24,661 bases of DNA from Candidatus Hodarchaeota archaeon (GTDB lineage Archaea; Asgardarchaeota; Heimdallarchaeia; Hodarchaeales; Hodarchaeaceae), in NCBI GenBank assembly GCA_016839665.1, contig JAEOTU010000375.1, positions 1-24,661 of the forward strand, written 5' to 3'. Below are positions 16,325 to 23,536 of this stretch, piece by piece; position 1 is the stretch's first letter; each line of letters starts with the position of its first letter. The notes under the pieces were generated by a model that had not been told where the DNA came from, searched no databases, and worked only from the letters and a program-made list of their open reading frames with translations. The position numbers and the translations under genes were made by a program.

Positions 16325-17353
16325 CTATTCATGCCTATTAATGATTTCCCTCATATTAGATAAGAAACAATCGTTTTCATCTTTCGTTCCTATTGCAACT
16401 CGGATAAACCCAGAAAGCCATCGGTCTGAAAGGTCGAGGACAGATATTCCTCTTTCATTAAGCCTTGCTCCTATGTTTGAAACCTTAGTATTAATAAGTA
16501 GAAAATTAGTAGTACTAGGATAAACTTGCAGTCCCAAGTCTATTAACTCTCCCTTTACCCTTTCTCTTTCCCTAATAGTCAGTTCAATATTGTTTTGGAT
16601 ATAATCAGGATTTCTAATTGCTTCTATTGTCGCAAATAGACTAGTTTGAGCAAGGATTACGTATAATGGAGAGAATGCTTCTAAAAAAGTCTTTCCGCCG
16701 ATTATATAACCAATCCGTGCGCCTGCTAAACCAAAAGCTTTGGATACTGTTCTAGTGACTGCTAGATTAGAGTGATTCTCCACCATCTTAGCATATGTTT
16801 GCTTAGTAAACTCATAATATGCTTCATCTATTACAAGCAAAACATTCTTATTTTCTAAAATGACTTCAACTTTTTCTTTATTCAGAATGATCTTGCCTGT
16901 TGGATTGTTGGGATTATCAATGATCACTAAACATGGCTCGTTTAGTTCTTTCACAATAAAATCAATATCCAAGTTGAAATCTGGTGGCTCGAGGTTAATT
17001 CTGATCAATTTTTCAGCAAACTGTTTAGCAGCAAAAAAAGTTGGAAAGAAAGTGGGAAAACTCATGATTACTTTCCTCCTCTTTGAAAATATGTGTACAA
17101 TTTCTCTAAGACTTAGATCAGATCCTGGGTACAAAATTACATTTCTCTTTGGAACATCAGAGTAATCAGCAAGTAATTTCTTTAGTAACTCAAGGTCTTC
17201 AGGAGAAGCATAGCGATTTAAAACTGATAATCCCTTCTCAGCTGCCTGAATTATTTTTAGTGGTGGTGGATAGGGGAACTCGTTCATATTCAACTTAATT
17301 GTCATTTTTCTGTTCAACCTCAATGCCAGATGGTTGTTGGGATGCATCATCAC
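16325..17353 (-). CDS. HisC-like class I/II aminotransferase (PLP-dependent)
   Basis: A 342-residue fold-type I aminotransferase of the histidinol-phosphate aminotransferase/CobD type. Motifs are LNMNEFPYPPP (21-31), DNPNNPTGK (146-154, Asn150), VIDEAYYEF (174-182, Asp176), Schiff-base Lys205 in RTVSKAFGLAGARIGY, and Arg213. In this group a transamination or decarboxylation moves an amino group, often on phosphorylated substrates. ATG 17305 (MTIKLNMNEF) is an alternative start that drops 16 residues; both lie upstream of the conserved core. The gene begins 6 bases after the reductase gene and is followed 15 bases later by the crotonase. A true histidine-pathway role is not supported by its neighbours. 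Confidence 0.88.
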   Translation of the reverse strand: MMMHPNNHLALRLNRKMTIKLNMNEFPYPPPLKIIQAAEKGLSVLNRYASPEDLELLKKLLADYSDVPKRNVILYPGSDLSLREIVHIFSKRRKVIMSFPTFFPTFFAAKQFAEKLIRINLEPPDFNLDIDFIVKELNEPCLVIIDNPNNPTGKIILNKEKVEVILENKNVLLVIDEAYYEFTKQTYAKMVENHSNLAVTRTVSKAFGLAGARIGYIIGGKTFLEAFSPLYVILAQTSLFATIEAIRNPDYIQNNIELTIRERERVKGELIDLGLQVYPSTTNFLLINTKVSNIGARLNERGISVLDLSDRWLSGFIRVAIGTKDENDCFLSNMREIINRHE

Positions 17354-17359
17354 TGGAGA

Positions 17360-18904
17360 TTAGAGTATATCCTCATAACATTTTTCGTTGTAGAAATTGT
17401 TTTCATCTTTATCATGATTGGGATACCAAACTTGAGCAAAAAAGGGATTATTTTTCGCTATCACGTCATAGTTCCATGGAGGTGCTAAGCATTCAGGGCA
17501 CCAGTGACCTGCTTTAATCACAGTATATGGTTTAGCTTTGAATTTATGGCCAAATGCACATTCCCATTCTAAAGCCAAATACAGATCGCCATGCCATTCT
17601 ATAGAGATACACATCCCTCCTCTAAATTTCGCTGCCTCTTGTAAATCACCTAAATCTAGTTGTTCTTTCGATTCATCATATCCATGATCAAGTCGATGCC
17701 AATCAATCTTATTAGAATCCATTTCAGGCATGTCTACTCCCCAGTCAGGAATCGATTCATAAGATTCATAATCTTTGTAGAAAGCTGAGATTCTCGCCTC
17801 ATTTCTGTTGTTGTACCAATAAGCGGTACCATTTTTCGACTGAGTTGCTAATTTTTCTAATCGCTTATATGTTGCCTTTTCAACCATATTTCGCACGAAG
17901 GGAATTTTCCAACTAAGACCAGAAATAATTTTCAAGTACAGGGGTCTATTCTTAGCGAATATCTCATAAAAATCTTCCATTGAATGTCGCCAATTGTGGA
18001 TATATTCATTAAGAATATGACTATCCTCAAAAAATTGCATATGAAAATTGCGAAGAGCAAACCAGTTTCTTTTGGTAACCTGTTCTAATTTTAGACCATT
18101 GATAGTAAACATTCGCTTCATGAGTTCAAAAAACGTTGTTCGACAACTAGGGCCCCCGCTCATATTGTAGACTCTCCGCCAAAAGTCAGAGTCATCAGGA
18201 ATGTCCAAACAATTGACCAATCCCCTCCCCGCGTCTTCTTTGGTGTTATTCTCCATGAAAGAGTCAATCGGTTGATGAAACATGATCGGATCTTCCATAT
18301 TATCGACAGTCATGATAAAAGTTTGTCGAAGAGAAGCCCAGTGTTTTATATTGGATTCTAATACTGCTCTCTCACCTCGAATTTTAGTGACTGCATAGAA
18401 GTCAAAAATTGAAGGTTTCAGTGGATCTCCCACTCTCCCTCTATGGATTGTTTGGAGTCGATCACCTGTCTCTGCAACTGTCCCAATATAGATCAATTTG
18501 ATATGTTCAGCTCCATTTGGTTGGGATTCAATTGCCTTAACAATGTGTTCAATTGCAGTGGTATTGACAGCTCGAGCCATTTCAGGATTGTGATCTGCAG
18601 CAGGGGATATGAATGCCAAAGGAGAAAGACACCAATCGATGCCCTTGCATGCTTCTTCAACATCATTATAATTAGTTGCGTCTCCCCAAACAATCTTCAA
18701 ACCAATTCCCTCAACCACCCCTTGTCCTGGAATCGGTTTTATTCCACACTCTATCTCATATCTTCTGAATAGTTTTTTGTTTTTTCTTGATGGACGTTGT
18801 AGTAGAACAATATCGTAAACATTTCTCTTTTGCCAGAGATTCTTGTATGCTTCAAATCCCATGGAACCTGAAGCACCTATTAGTAAAATCTTTTTTTTAG
18901 CCAA
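17360..18904 (-). CDS. Extended SDR reductase/epimerase with C-terminal zinc-ribbon tail
   Basis: A 514-residue protein. Residues 3-185 form an NAD(P)-binding Rossmann fold of the extended short-chain dehydrogenase type: GASGSMG (10-16) and the Tyr170-Lys174 pair in FYAVTK. Usual SDR epimerases are about 310-350 residues. The extra C-terminus includes a metal site with Cys449, His453, Cys469 and Cys472 (CAFGH ... WCPEC), then PPWNYDVIAKNNPFFAQVW. I choose TTG 18904 because AGGAG at 18914-18918 lies nine bases upstream; TTG 18937 would put 11 residues before that point. It probably reduces or epimerises a small metabolite. The function of the tail is unknown. It heads a run with the aminotransferase and crotonase. 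Confidence 0.85.
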   Translation of the reverse strand: MAKKKILLIGASGSMGFEAYKNLWQKRNVYDIVLLQRPSRKNKKLFRRYEIECGIKPIPGQGVVEGIGLKIVWGDATNYNDVEEACKGIDWCLSPLAFISPAADHNPEMARAVNTTAIEHIVKAIESQPNGAEHIKLIYIGTVAETGDRLQTIHRGRVGDPLKPSIFDFYAVTKIRGERAVLESNIKHWASLRQTFIMTVDNMEDPIMFHQPIDSFMENNTKEDAGRGLVNCLDIPDDSDFWRRVYNMSGGPSCRTTFFELMKRMFTINGLKLEQVTKRNWFALRNFHMQFFEDSHILNEYIHNWRHSMEDFYEIFAKNRPLYLKIISGLSWKIPFVRNMVEKATYKRLEKLATQSKNGTAYWYNNRNEARISAFYKDYESYESIPDWGVDMPEMDSNKIDWHRLDHGYDESKEQLDLGDLQEAAKFRGGMCISIEWHGDLYLALEWECAFGHKFKAKPYTVIKAGHWCPECLAPPWNYDVIAKNNPFFAQVWYPNHDKDENNFYNEKCYEDIL

Positions 18905-18913
18905 AAATATAGA

Positions 18914-18918
18914 CTCCT
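18914..18918 (-). promoter_or_regulatory. Ribosome binding site deciding the reductase start
   Basis: AGGAG on the minus strand, nine bases before TTG 18904. This makes the TTG start more credible than TTG 18937. Confidence 0.6.
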
Positions 18919-18933
18919 GTGTATAAAATAAAG

Positions 18934-18966
18934 TCAAATAACACTTTTCAATTTGTTTATATTCAA
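18934..18966 (-). other. Possible 10-codon leader peptide with strong SD site
   Basis: AGGAGGG at 18971-18977 lies four bases before a TTG at 18966 that opens a 10-codon frame (MNINKLKSVI) ending at 18934, 16 bases before the reductase SD site. A TATA-like ATATAAA at 18956-18962 falls inside the frame, so the short peptide and a promoter there cannot both be right. Confidence 0.25.
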
Positions 18967-19003
18967 TTTTCCCTCCTGAATGTTATTCAAACTTATGAAT
19001 GAC

Positions 19004-19240
19004 TCAATATACTACTATTCGTTGGAGAAATTTCTCCATTGAAATTATATGTCTTGCTTCTGATAAACTAGCACCTCTTCCTTTGAAACCAGAGTTTTTT
19101 ACAAAGTCTTCCAACTTTTCTGTTAAATCATTGGCATCCCAACAAGCTATCTTATCCAATGTATCAAGACCCACATCATAGAATAATCGTGCGCGTTTTC
19201 GTTTTAATCCACCAATTCGGGCAAGATTTGATAATTTCAC
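19004..19240 (-). pseudogene. Helix-hairpin-helix fragment resembling a Hel308/Ski2 helicase C-terminus
   Basis: A 78-residue frame starting at GTG 19240 holds a helix-hairpin-helix pattern: LARIGGLKRKRARLFYDVG followed by LDTLDKIACWDANDLTEKL. This matches the end of archaeal Hel308-type helicases (for example LVQIRGVGRVRARALYEAGI in family members, from general knowledge). The frame stays open upstream to 19303 with more helicase-like residues (QSGVPLEYTLELVKLSNL) but has no good start there, and it overlaps the tail of the CPBP protease gene. This suggests a decayed or truncated helicase tail rather than a designed small gene. A standalone DNA-binding HhH protein using GTG 19240 remains possible. 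Confidence 0.5.
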
Positions 19241-19256
19241 CAGTTCTAATGTATAT

Positions 19257-20150
19257 TCAAGTGGTACCCCAGATTGATCTGCTTGACTGAATTCTTCGAG
19301 TAATTAGGTAAAAACCCCCAAGGGTGCCAACCAAGATGAAAAACCAGAGAGCAAAATGGATATCAATCCCCGTAATAAAAATCGTCTCGAGTTTTTGTTC
19401 GCCTGCAAGTCCGCTCCACCAGTACGAGTACGCAAATATGTCGGTGATTACATGAGCGACTATACCTGGGATTAGAGAATCACAAAGATAAGCTAGTATT
19501 CCGAAAAGAAAGCCTGCTACAAGTAATATAATGACAGCTGAAGGGGCCCATGCTTGATTGAAATGTAAAATGGTAAACATTATTGCTACAATTCCAATTG
19601 CTATTCGTGAACCATATCGCTTTTCCAGAGGAACCTGCATGTACCCCCTAAATCCCACCTCTTCAAAAATTCCTGCTGCAAGAGCAGCGAAAACTATAAA
19701 GCCTAAAGCGGCCCAAATGGGATATGAGTCAAAATTATACCCTAGATCATAAATTTCAGAAGGAAACTCAACAAATCGAAAGGTAAGTACCATCAGGGCT
19801 TGTATGATAACTACTACCATGAAACTTGCTGATAAACCCCATTTCCAAAACTCAATAGGTAATCGAACTAATCGAAAATTCTCTTTGCGAGATTCAATAG
19901 TTGATTTTGGCCCCCAACTCCCACTAAAATACTTCAAATAGATCCAAAAGATACCAATCATCACGAAAAATGATAAAGGCATTTGTATTAAGGATATGAC
20001 TGGTAACCAAAGGAGAGTCCCAATTCCATACACAGCTGTTCCTACAATAACCACCTGAATGATAATGGGTAGGTTTTGCCAAAATTTACGAATTTTATAG
20101 TCTATTTTTTGTCCAGTTCTAGCTAAACTGGGTTCATTTTTGGTTTCCAT
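19257..20150 (-). CDS. CPBP-family intramembrane metalloprotease
   Basis: A 297-residue polytopic membrane protein of the CAAX/ABI (Rce1-like) fold. The three motifs are intact: EEVGFRGYM (Glu163-Glu164, Arg168), MFTILHF (Phe192, His196) and VAHVITDIF (His233, Asp237). These bind the catalytic metal and water. Membrane segments lie at about 28-50, 56-74, 103-125, 143-162, 181-200, 205-222, 226-243 and near 265-285. The family cleaves membrane-bound protein tails or acts in bacteriocin self-immunity; the substrate here is unknown. AGGAAG lies seven bases before ATG 20150. The last 15 or so codons overlap the upward extension of the helicase-like fragment, so the tail may be derived from that sequence. 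Confidence 0.87.
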   Translation of the reverse strand: METKNEPSLARTGQKIDYKIRKFWQNLPIIIQVVIVGTAVYGIGTLLWLPVISLIQMPLSFFVMIGIFWIYLKYFSGSWGPKSTIESRKENFRLVRLPIEFWKWGLSASFMVVVIIQALMVLTFRFVEFPSEIYDLGYNFDSYPIWAALGFIVFAALAAGIFEEVGFRGYMQVPLEKRYGSRIAIGIVAIMFTILHFNQAWAPSAVIILLVAGFLFGILAYLCDSLIPGIVAHVITDIFAYSYWWSGLAGEQKLETIFITGIDIHFALWFFILVGTLGGFYLITRRIQSSRSIWGTT

Positions 20151-20439
20151 AATATAACTTCCTATATTTCAGATTATTTTTAACATAATAACGATTTCTA
20201 ACCACAATTTCCTTTCAGATATGTTTAGTGACTATTTTATAGTTAATCAAAGCGTTACAATTTTACTTTTCAAATGCATTTTGAATAGTAATATATGTTA
20301 TACATTTCGATTGTGGCACATAAAAATGGGTTAAAAATCTTCAAAAGGAGCAAGAAACACATGAATGATATTTTTTGAAATTACGAGAAACCTTTTTACA
20401 GTTTCGACATGGATTTGGTTTGAGAGGGATAGTAAAAGA

Positions 20440-20448
20440 ATATAAATT
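20440..20448 (+). promoter_or_regulatory. TATA-like box of the propeller surface protein gene
   Basis: ATATAAATT lies about 60 bases before TTG 20500, giving an inferred start near 20470. Confidence 0.5.
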
Positions 20449-20488
20449 AAAAAATTGCTTTGAAAATAGAAATTGACCAAATCAAAAT

Positions 20489-20493
20489 GAGGT
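20489..20493 (+). promoter_or_regulatory. Ribosome binding site deciding the TTG start of the propeller gene
   Basis: GAGGT six bases before TTG 20500. The nearby ATG at 20487 is out of frame. Confidence 0.55.
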
Positions 20494-20499
20494 TTTCAA

Positions 20500-22284
20500 T
20501 TGAAAAAAAGCGATTCTATTATTTTCCTGATACTAATCGGAACAGTCATAGCATATTATCACAATTCATCAAATTTATCAAGAGTTTATTGTAGAATGAA
20601 TACTGATCCGCCGATAGGGTGGAATTGGGGGTCAGTAGAAGTTGTTTCAACCGAAAGTACTGGTAACTCTTATCAACCAGACATTGTAGTAGATTCAGAG
20701 GGAGATATCCACGTTGCTTGGTCCGATTCAACTGACATTTTATCTTCAGGAAGTGATTCTGATGTCTTCTATAAAAAGTGGAATTCTTCCTCGAAAACGT
20801 GGGAAACCACAGAATTAATTTCGATAAATAGTGCCGGAAACGCTGGTGAAGCAAGAATAGCAGTAGATTTTTTTGGAAATATTCACGTTGTCTGGCAAGA
20901 TCCTACGGCATATGTTAACGCTGGTTCTGACTTTGACATATGCTACTCAAAAAGAAACAATGTGACTCATACATGGTCTAAGACGAGTATTGTTTCTTCA
21001 ACTAGTACTGATTATTCTCAAGAATCATGTATTGGAGCTGATTCAGATGGAAACATTCATGTGATTTGGTCAGATGTTACAGATATTGACGGTTCGGGAA
21101 CTGATGCAGATTTATTTCATAGATATTGGGATGTAACAACCTCAAGTTGGAGTACAGTTGAAGTCGTAACCTCAGATAGTTCTGAAGCCTCTTATAGTCC
21201 AGATCTGGTTATCGATTCTGCTGGTAATGTCCATATAACATGGGTTGACCAGACTGAATTCTTTAATTCAGGTACAGATCCTGATGTCTATTATAATCGT
21301 TATTCAATGTCTTTAATAGGATGGTCAGCGAAAAAATTAATATCAGGTAATAGCAGTGATTATTCAAGAAATCCTGCTATATCAGTAACCCCTCAACGAG
21401 TCCCCAGCATCGTTTGGTGTGATGAAGACGCAACTATGTGCAATGCTGGGAGTGATAAAGATATTTTCTTCAGATCAAAAGATCCCTATTCAGATATTTG
21501 GTCTAATACTCTTTTAATGTCAAAAGATAGCAATGATTCATCTCTTTATCCATCTATTGCAATAGATAATGATTACAACACTCACATAGCTTGGCAAGAA
21601 TCAGATGCATATGAAGGTTCAGGGACTGATACTGACATATTCTATAATATGTGGAATAATACAGATGATACTTGGCGGAACTTGGACTTGATTTCTTCGG
21701 AAAGTTTTTCTGCATGTACTTACCCAGAAATTACTACTGATCAATATGGATATATCCACGTTGTATGGGTAGATGGTTCTAATCTCGATAATGCTGGAAG
21801 TGATAATGATATTTTTTATAAGAGGTTCTCTGGAGTTCCTTATGCACCAATCCTTGATGCAATAGGCCCAAATCCAAGTACAGATGGAAAAGTATACCTT
21901 TACTGGGAGAAAAGTTTTGGAGCGGAAAACTATTCCATTTATCGCGATACTTCTATAATTATCTCCCTAACAGGTTTGACCCCTATTAGGAAAACAACTG
22001 ATTTAAATAGTTCTGATACTTTAGTAACAAGTGGAACTTACTACTATGTAGTTACAGCTTCAAACTCCGAAGGTGAAGGATCGATATCGAATTGTGAACC
22101 AGTGGTTGTAAACCTAGGAGATGAATCATCATCTAGTGACACATCGGATTCTTCATCTTCATCAAGTACTCCAACAAGTGGAACAACGAGTGGATTTGGC
22201 TATCTTCTTGCACTCCTGATATTTTCACTCCTAGTTCGTTTGAAGATTGTAAAAAGAAAAAAGAAGAAAAAGGAGATTATCTAA
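20500..22284 (+). CDS. Secreted seven-bladed beta-propeller surface protein with Fn3 domain and anchor
   Basis: A 594-residue exported protein. A signal peptide spans about 1-20 (KKSDSIIFLILIGTVIAYY). Residues about 48-450 contain seven repeats of about 58 residues, each with an I-H-V-x-W strand (for example GDIHVAWSD, GNIHVVWQD) and a closing G-S/T-D-x-D-I/V-F/Y-Y motif. Seven blades make a closed propeller, as in sialidase-like folds. Residues about 455-545 resemble a fibronectin type III domain (YLYWEKSFGAENYSIYRD). A Ser/Thr stalk, a hydrophobic anchor (TSGFGYLLALLIFSLLVRL) and KRKKKKKEII end the protein. The repeated D-x-D sites may bind calcium or sugar. No sialidase catalytic set is seen, so binding is the better guess. 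The gene overlaps the reverse flavoprotein gene by 8 bases. Confidence 0.87.
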   Translation: MKKSDSIIFLILIGTVIAYYHNSSNLSRVYCRMNTDPPIGWNWGSVEVVSTESTGNSYQPDIVVDSEGDIHVAWSDSTDILSSGSDSDVFYKKWNSSSKTWETTELISINSAGNAGEARIAVDFFGNIHVVWQDPTAYVNAGSDFDICYSKRNNVTHTWSKTSIVSSTSTDYSQESCIGADSDGNIHVIWSDVTDIDGSGTDADLFHRYWDVTTSSWSTVEVVTSDSSEASYSPDLVIDSAGNVHITWVDQTEFFNSGTDPDVYYNRYSMSLIGWSAKKLISGNSSDYSRNPAISVTPQRVPSIVWCDEDATMCNAGSDKDIFFRSKDPYSDIWSNTLLMSKDSNDSSLYPSIAIDNDYNTHIAWQESDAYEGSGTDTDIFYNMWNNTDDTWRNLDLISSESFSACTYPEITTDQYGYIHVVWVDGSNLDNAGSDNDIFYKRFSGVPYAPILDAIGPNPSTDGKVYLYWEKSFGAENYSIYRDTSIIISLTGLTPIRKTTDLNSSDTLVTSGTYYYVVTASNSEGEGSISNCEPVVVNLGDESSSSDTSDSSSSSSTPTSGTTSGFGYLLALLIFSLLVRLKIVKRKKKKKEII

Positions 22285-23314
22285 TAAAACTGGCTGCTTT
22301 TTTCAATGATGCTTCAGCATCTTTTACAACGTTCTCGATAATCTCCGAAACACCTTCAATGGCATCAATTATCCCAATACTCTGCCCAAGGAGAACAGCT
22401 CCATCATTGATATTACCCTCATAAGCTAATTCATAAGCTCTAATGGTCTTAGCTATTTCGTCAACATCGAAAGCAACCTCTTGAGCCATTTTCTCTTCCT
22501 TACTGCCAATTGGTTTATGCTCCAAAGCATACTCGTTTGGCCAGAGTCTAATGGGACCAAACACGCCTGTTGCCATTATAGTATCTTGAGCTTTTGCAGG
22601 GGGTACAATATTTTTGTAAGTGTCATGAAACTCACTTTCTTTTGACGCAATGAACCTCGATCCCATTGCAACGGCGCCCGCTCCAAGTGATAACGCACCA
22701 GCTAGTCCTTCTCCTGTGGCAAACCCACCGCAGGCAACTACGGGTGTCTCGGGGAATTTTTCATGCACCTGTTGAAGAAGTACTAGAGTACTCACCCCTT
22801 CATACGATTGGTGTCCGCCACCTTCGCCACCTGTGACCACCAGTCCATCCACTCCAGCTGCGACACATTTTCCCGCTAGCCATAAGGCAGGTGCAACGTG
22901 AAAGTGTTTAATTGGTGAACCACTCTCTTTTAATTTCTGAAAGTTTGGTGAATTCGGTAATGTCTTAGCTGATCCAGCACTAGTTATTGCATACACACAC
23001 TGTTCGCGTATCTTTTGATTTGCCATGATGAATTTCGGGATTTCCCAACAGAGCATCTCGGCATTCGGTTCCATTCTACTGGTTCGAATGTTGAACCCAA
23101 ACGGTTTATCGGTATGTTCAACAACATACTCCATGTTTTTCTTCATTTCTTCTACTGGATCTACGTCCGACAAACCCACATGTGAAAGTACTCCTAGTCC
23201 ACCTGCTTCTGATACAGCTACTGCCAACTTATGAGTGTAGAATGGACCCATTGGAGCAGCTATTATCGGGTGTCTAATCCCAAGCATTTTAGTGATGTTA
23301 GTTTCAATCGTCAT
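22277..23314 (-). CDS. Nitronate monooxygenase-family FMN oxidoreductase
   Basis: A 345-residue TIM-barrel flavoprotein of the 2-nitropropane dioxygenase/NMO or FabK-like family. Seen are IIAAPMGPF (17-25), EAGGLGVLSHVG (36-47), GFNIR (73-77), the catalytic-region His168 in GGEGGGHQSYEG, and the FMN phosphate sites CGGF (195-198) and AMGSRF (216-221). Such enzymes oxidise nitronates, or reduce enoyl-acyl groups in the FabK branch; the choice cannot be made here. The protein begins directly at the first barrel strand, so ATG 23314 is convincing. Its stop overlaps the propeller gene end by 8 bases, so the two convergent transcripts must overlap. Confidence 0.88.
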   Translation of the reverse strand: MTIETNITKMLGIRHPIIAAPMGPFYTHKLAVAVSEAGGLGVLSHVGLSDVDPVEEMKKNMEYVVEHTDKPFGFNIRTSRMEPNAEMLCWEIPKFIMANQKIREQCVYAITSAGSAKTLPNSPNFQKLKESGSPIKHFHVAPALWLAGKCVAAGVDGLVVTGGEGGGHQSYEGVSTLVLLQQVHEKFPETPVVACGGFATGEGLAGALSLGAGAVAMGSRFIASKESEFHDTYKNIVPPAKAQDTIMATGVFGPIRLWPNEYALEHKPIGSKEEKMAQEVAFDVDEIAKTIRAYELAYEGNINDGAVLLGQSIGIIDAIEGVSEIIENVVKDAEASLKKAASFIR

Positions 23315-23356
23315 CTTTTTTCACTTCAATTTCACTTTATTTCTATATTTTGTTCG

Positions 23357-23381
23357 GTTTGACTCTTAAATAATCTCAAAC
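23357..23381 (-). promoter_or_regulatory. Promoter with inverted repeat around the TATA-like box of the flavoprotein gene
   Basis: GTTTGA (23357-23362) and its exact reverse complement TCAAAC (23376-23381) flank a 13-base spacer that contains TTATTTAAG on the minus strand (23365-23373). The element lies about 50 bases before ATG 23314. A repressor binding both arms would block TBP; this is inference. Confidence 0.35.
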
Positions 23382-23536
23382 ATTATTAGTTTTATGTTTA
23401 ATTAATCCAATTAGTAATTGTAATGTATTTACTGTAGACATCATCGTGTATGATGAATTAGATAAGAAGTCATAATCTCAAATCTAAAAGTATTGTCTAC
23501 GAAAAGAATTGATAATTTTGGGTGTACTGTTAAATC

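Larger units (their letters stand above)
20151..20499. other. Divergent intergenic region of 349 bases
   Basis: It holds the SD site of the protease (20158-20163) and the promoter of the propeller gene (TATA-like box 20440-20448). A 5-codon frame at 20361-20378 with AAGGAG ten bases upstream is probably chance. I see no repeat, RNA gene or coding signal otherwise. Confidence 0.5.

Noticed and set aside
16860..17165. A 101-codon plus-strand frame inside the aminotransferase gene
   Set aside because: It lies opposite the conserved PLP enzyme motifs; it looks like a shadow of the true frame.
18443..18772. A 109-codon plus-strand frame inside the reductase gene
   Set aside because: It is antisense to a strongly supported coding region, with cysteine-rich, unfamiliar composition and no promoter or SD site.
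18905..18937. TTG start at 18937 for the zinc-ribbon reductase
   Set aside because: The SD site at 18914-18918 would fall inside the gene; TTG 18904 fits better and gives the usual short lead to GASGSMG.
23432..23456. Short hairpin CATC-GTGTAT-GATG in the spacer before the last hydrolase
   Set aside because: Only four base pairs; expected by chance in a 222-base spacer.
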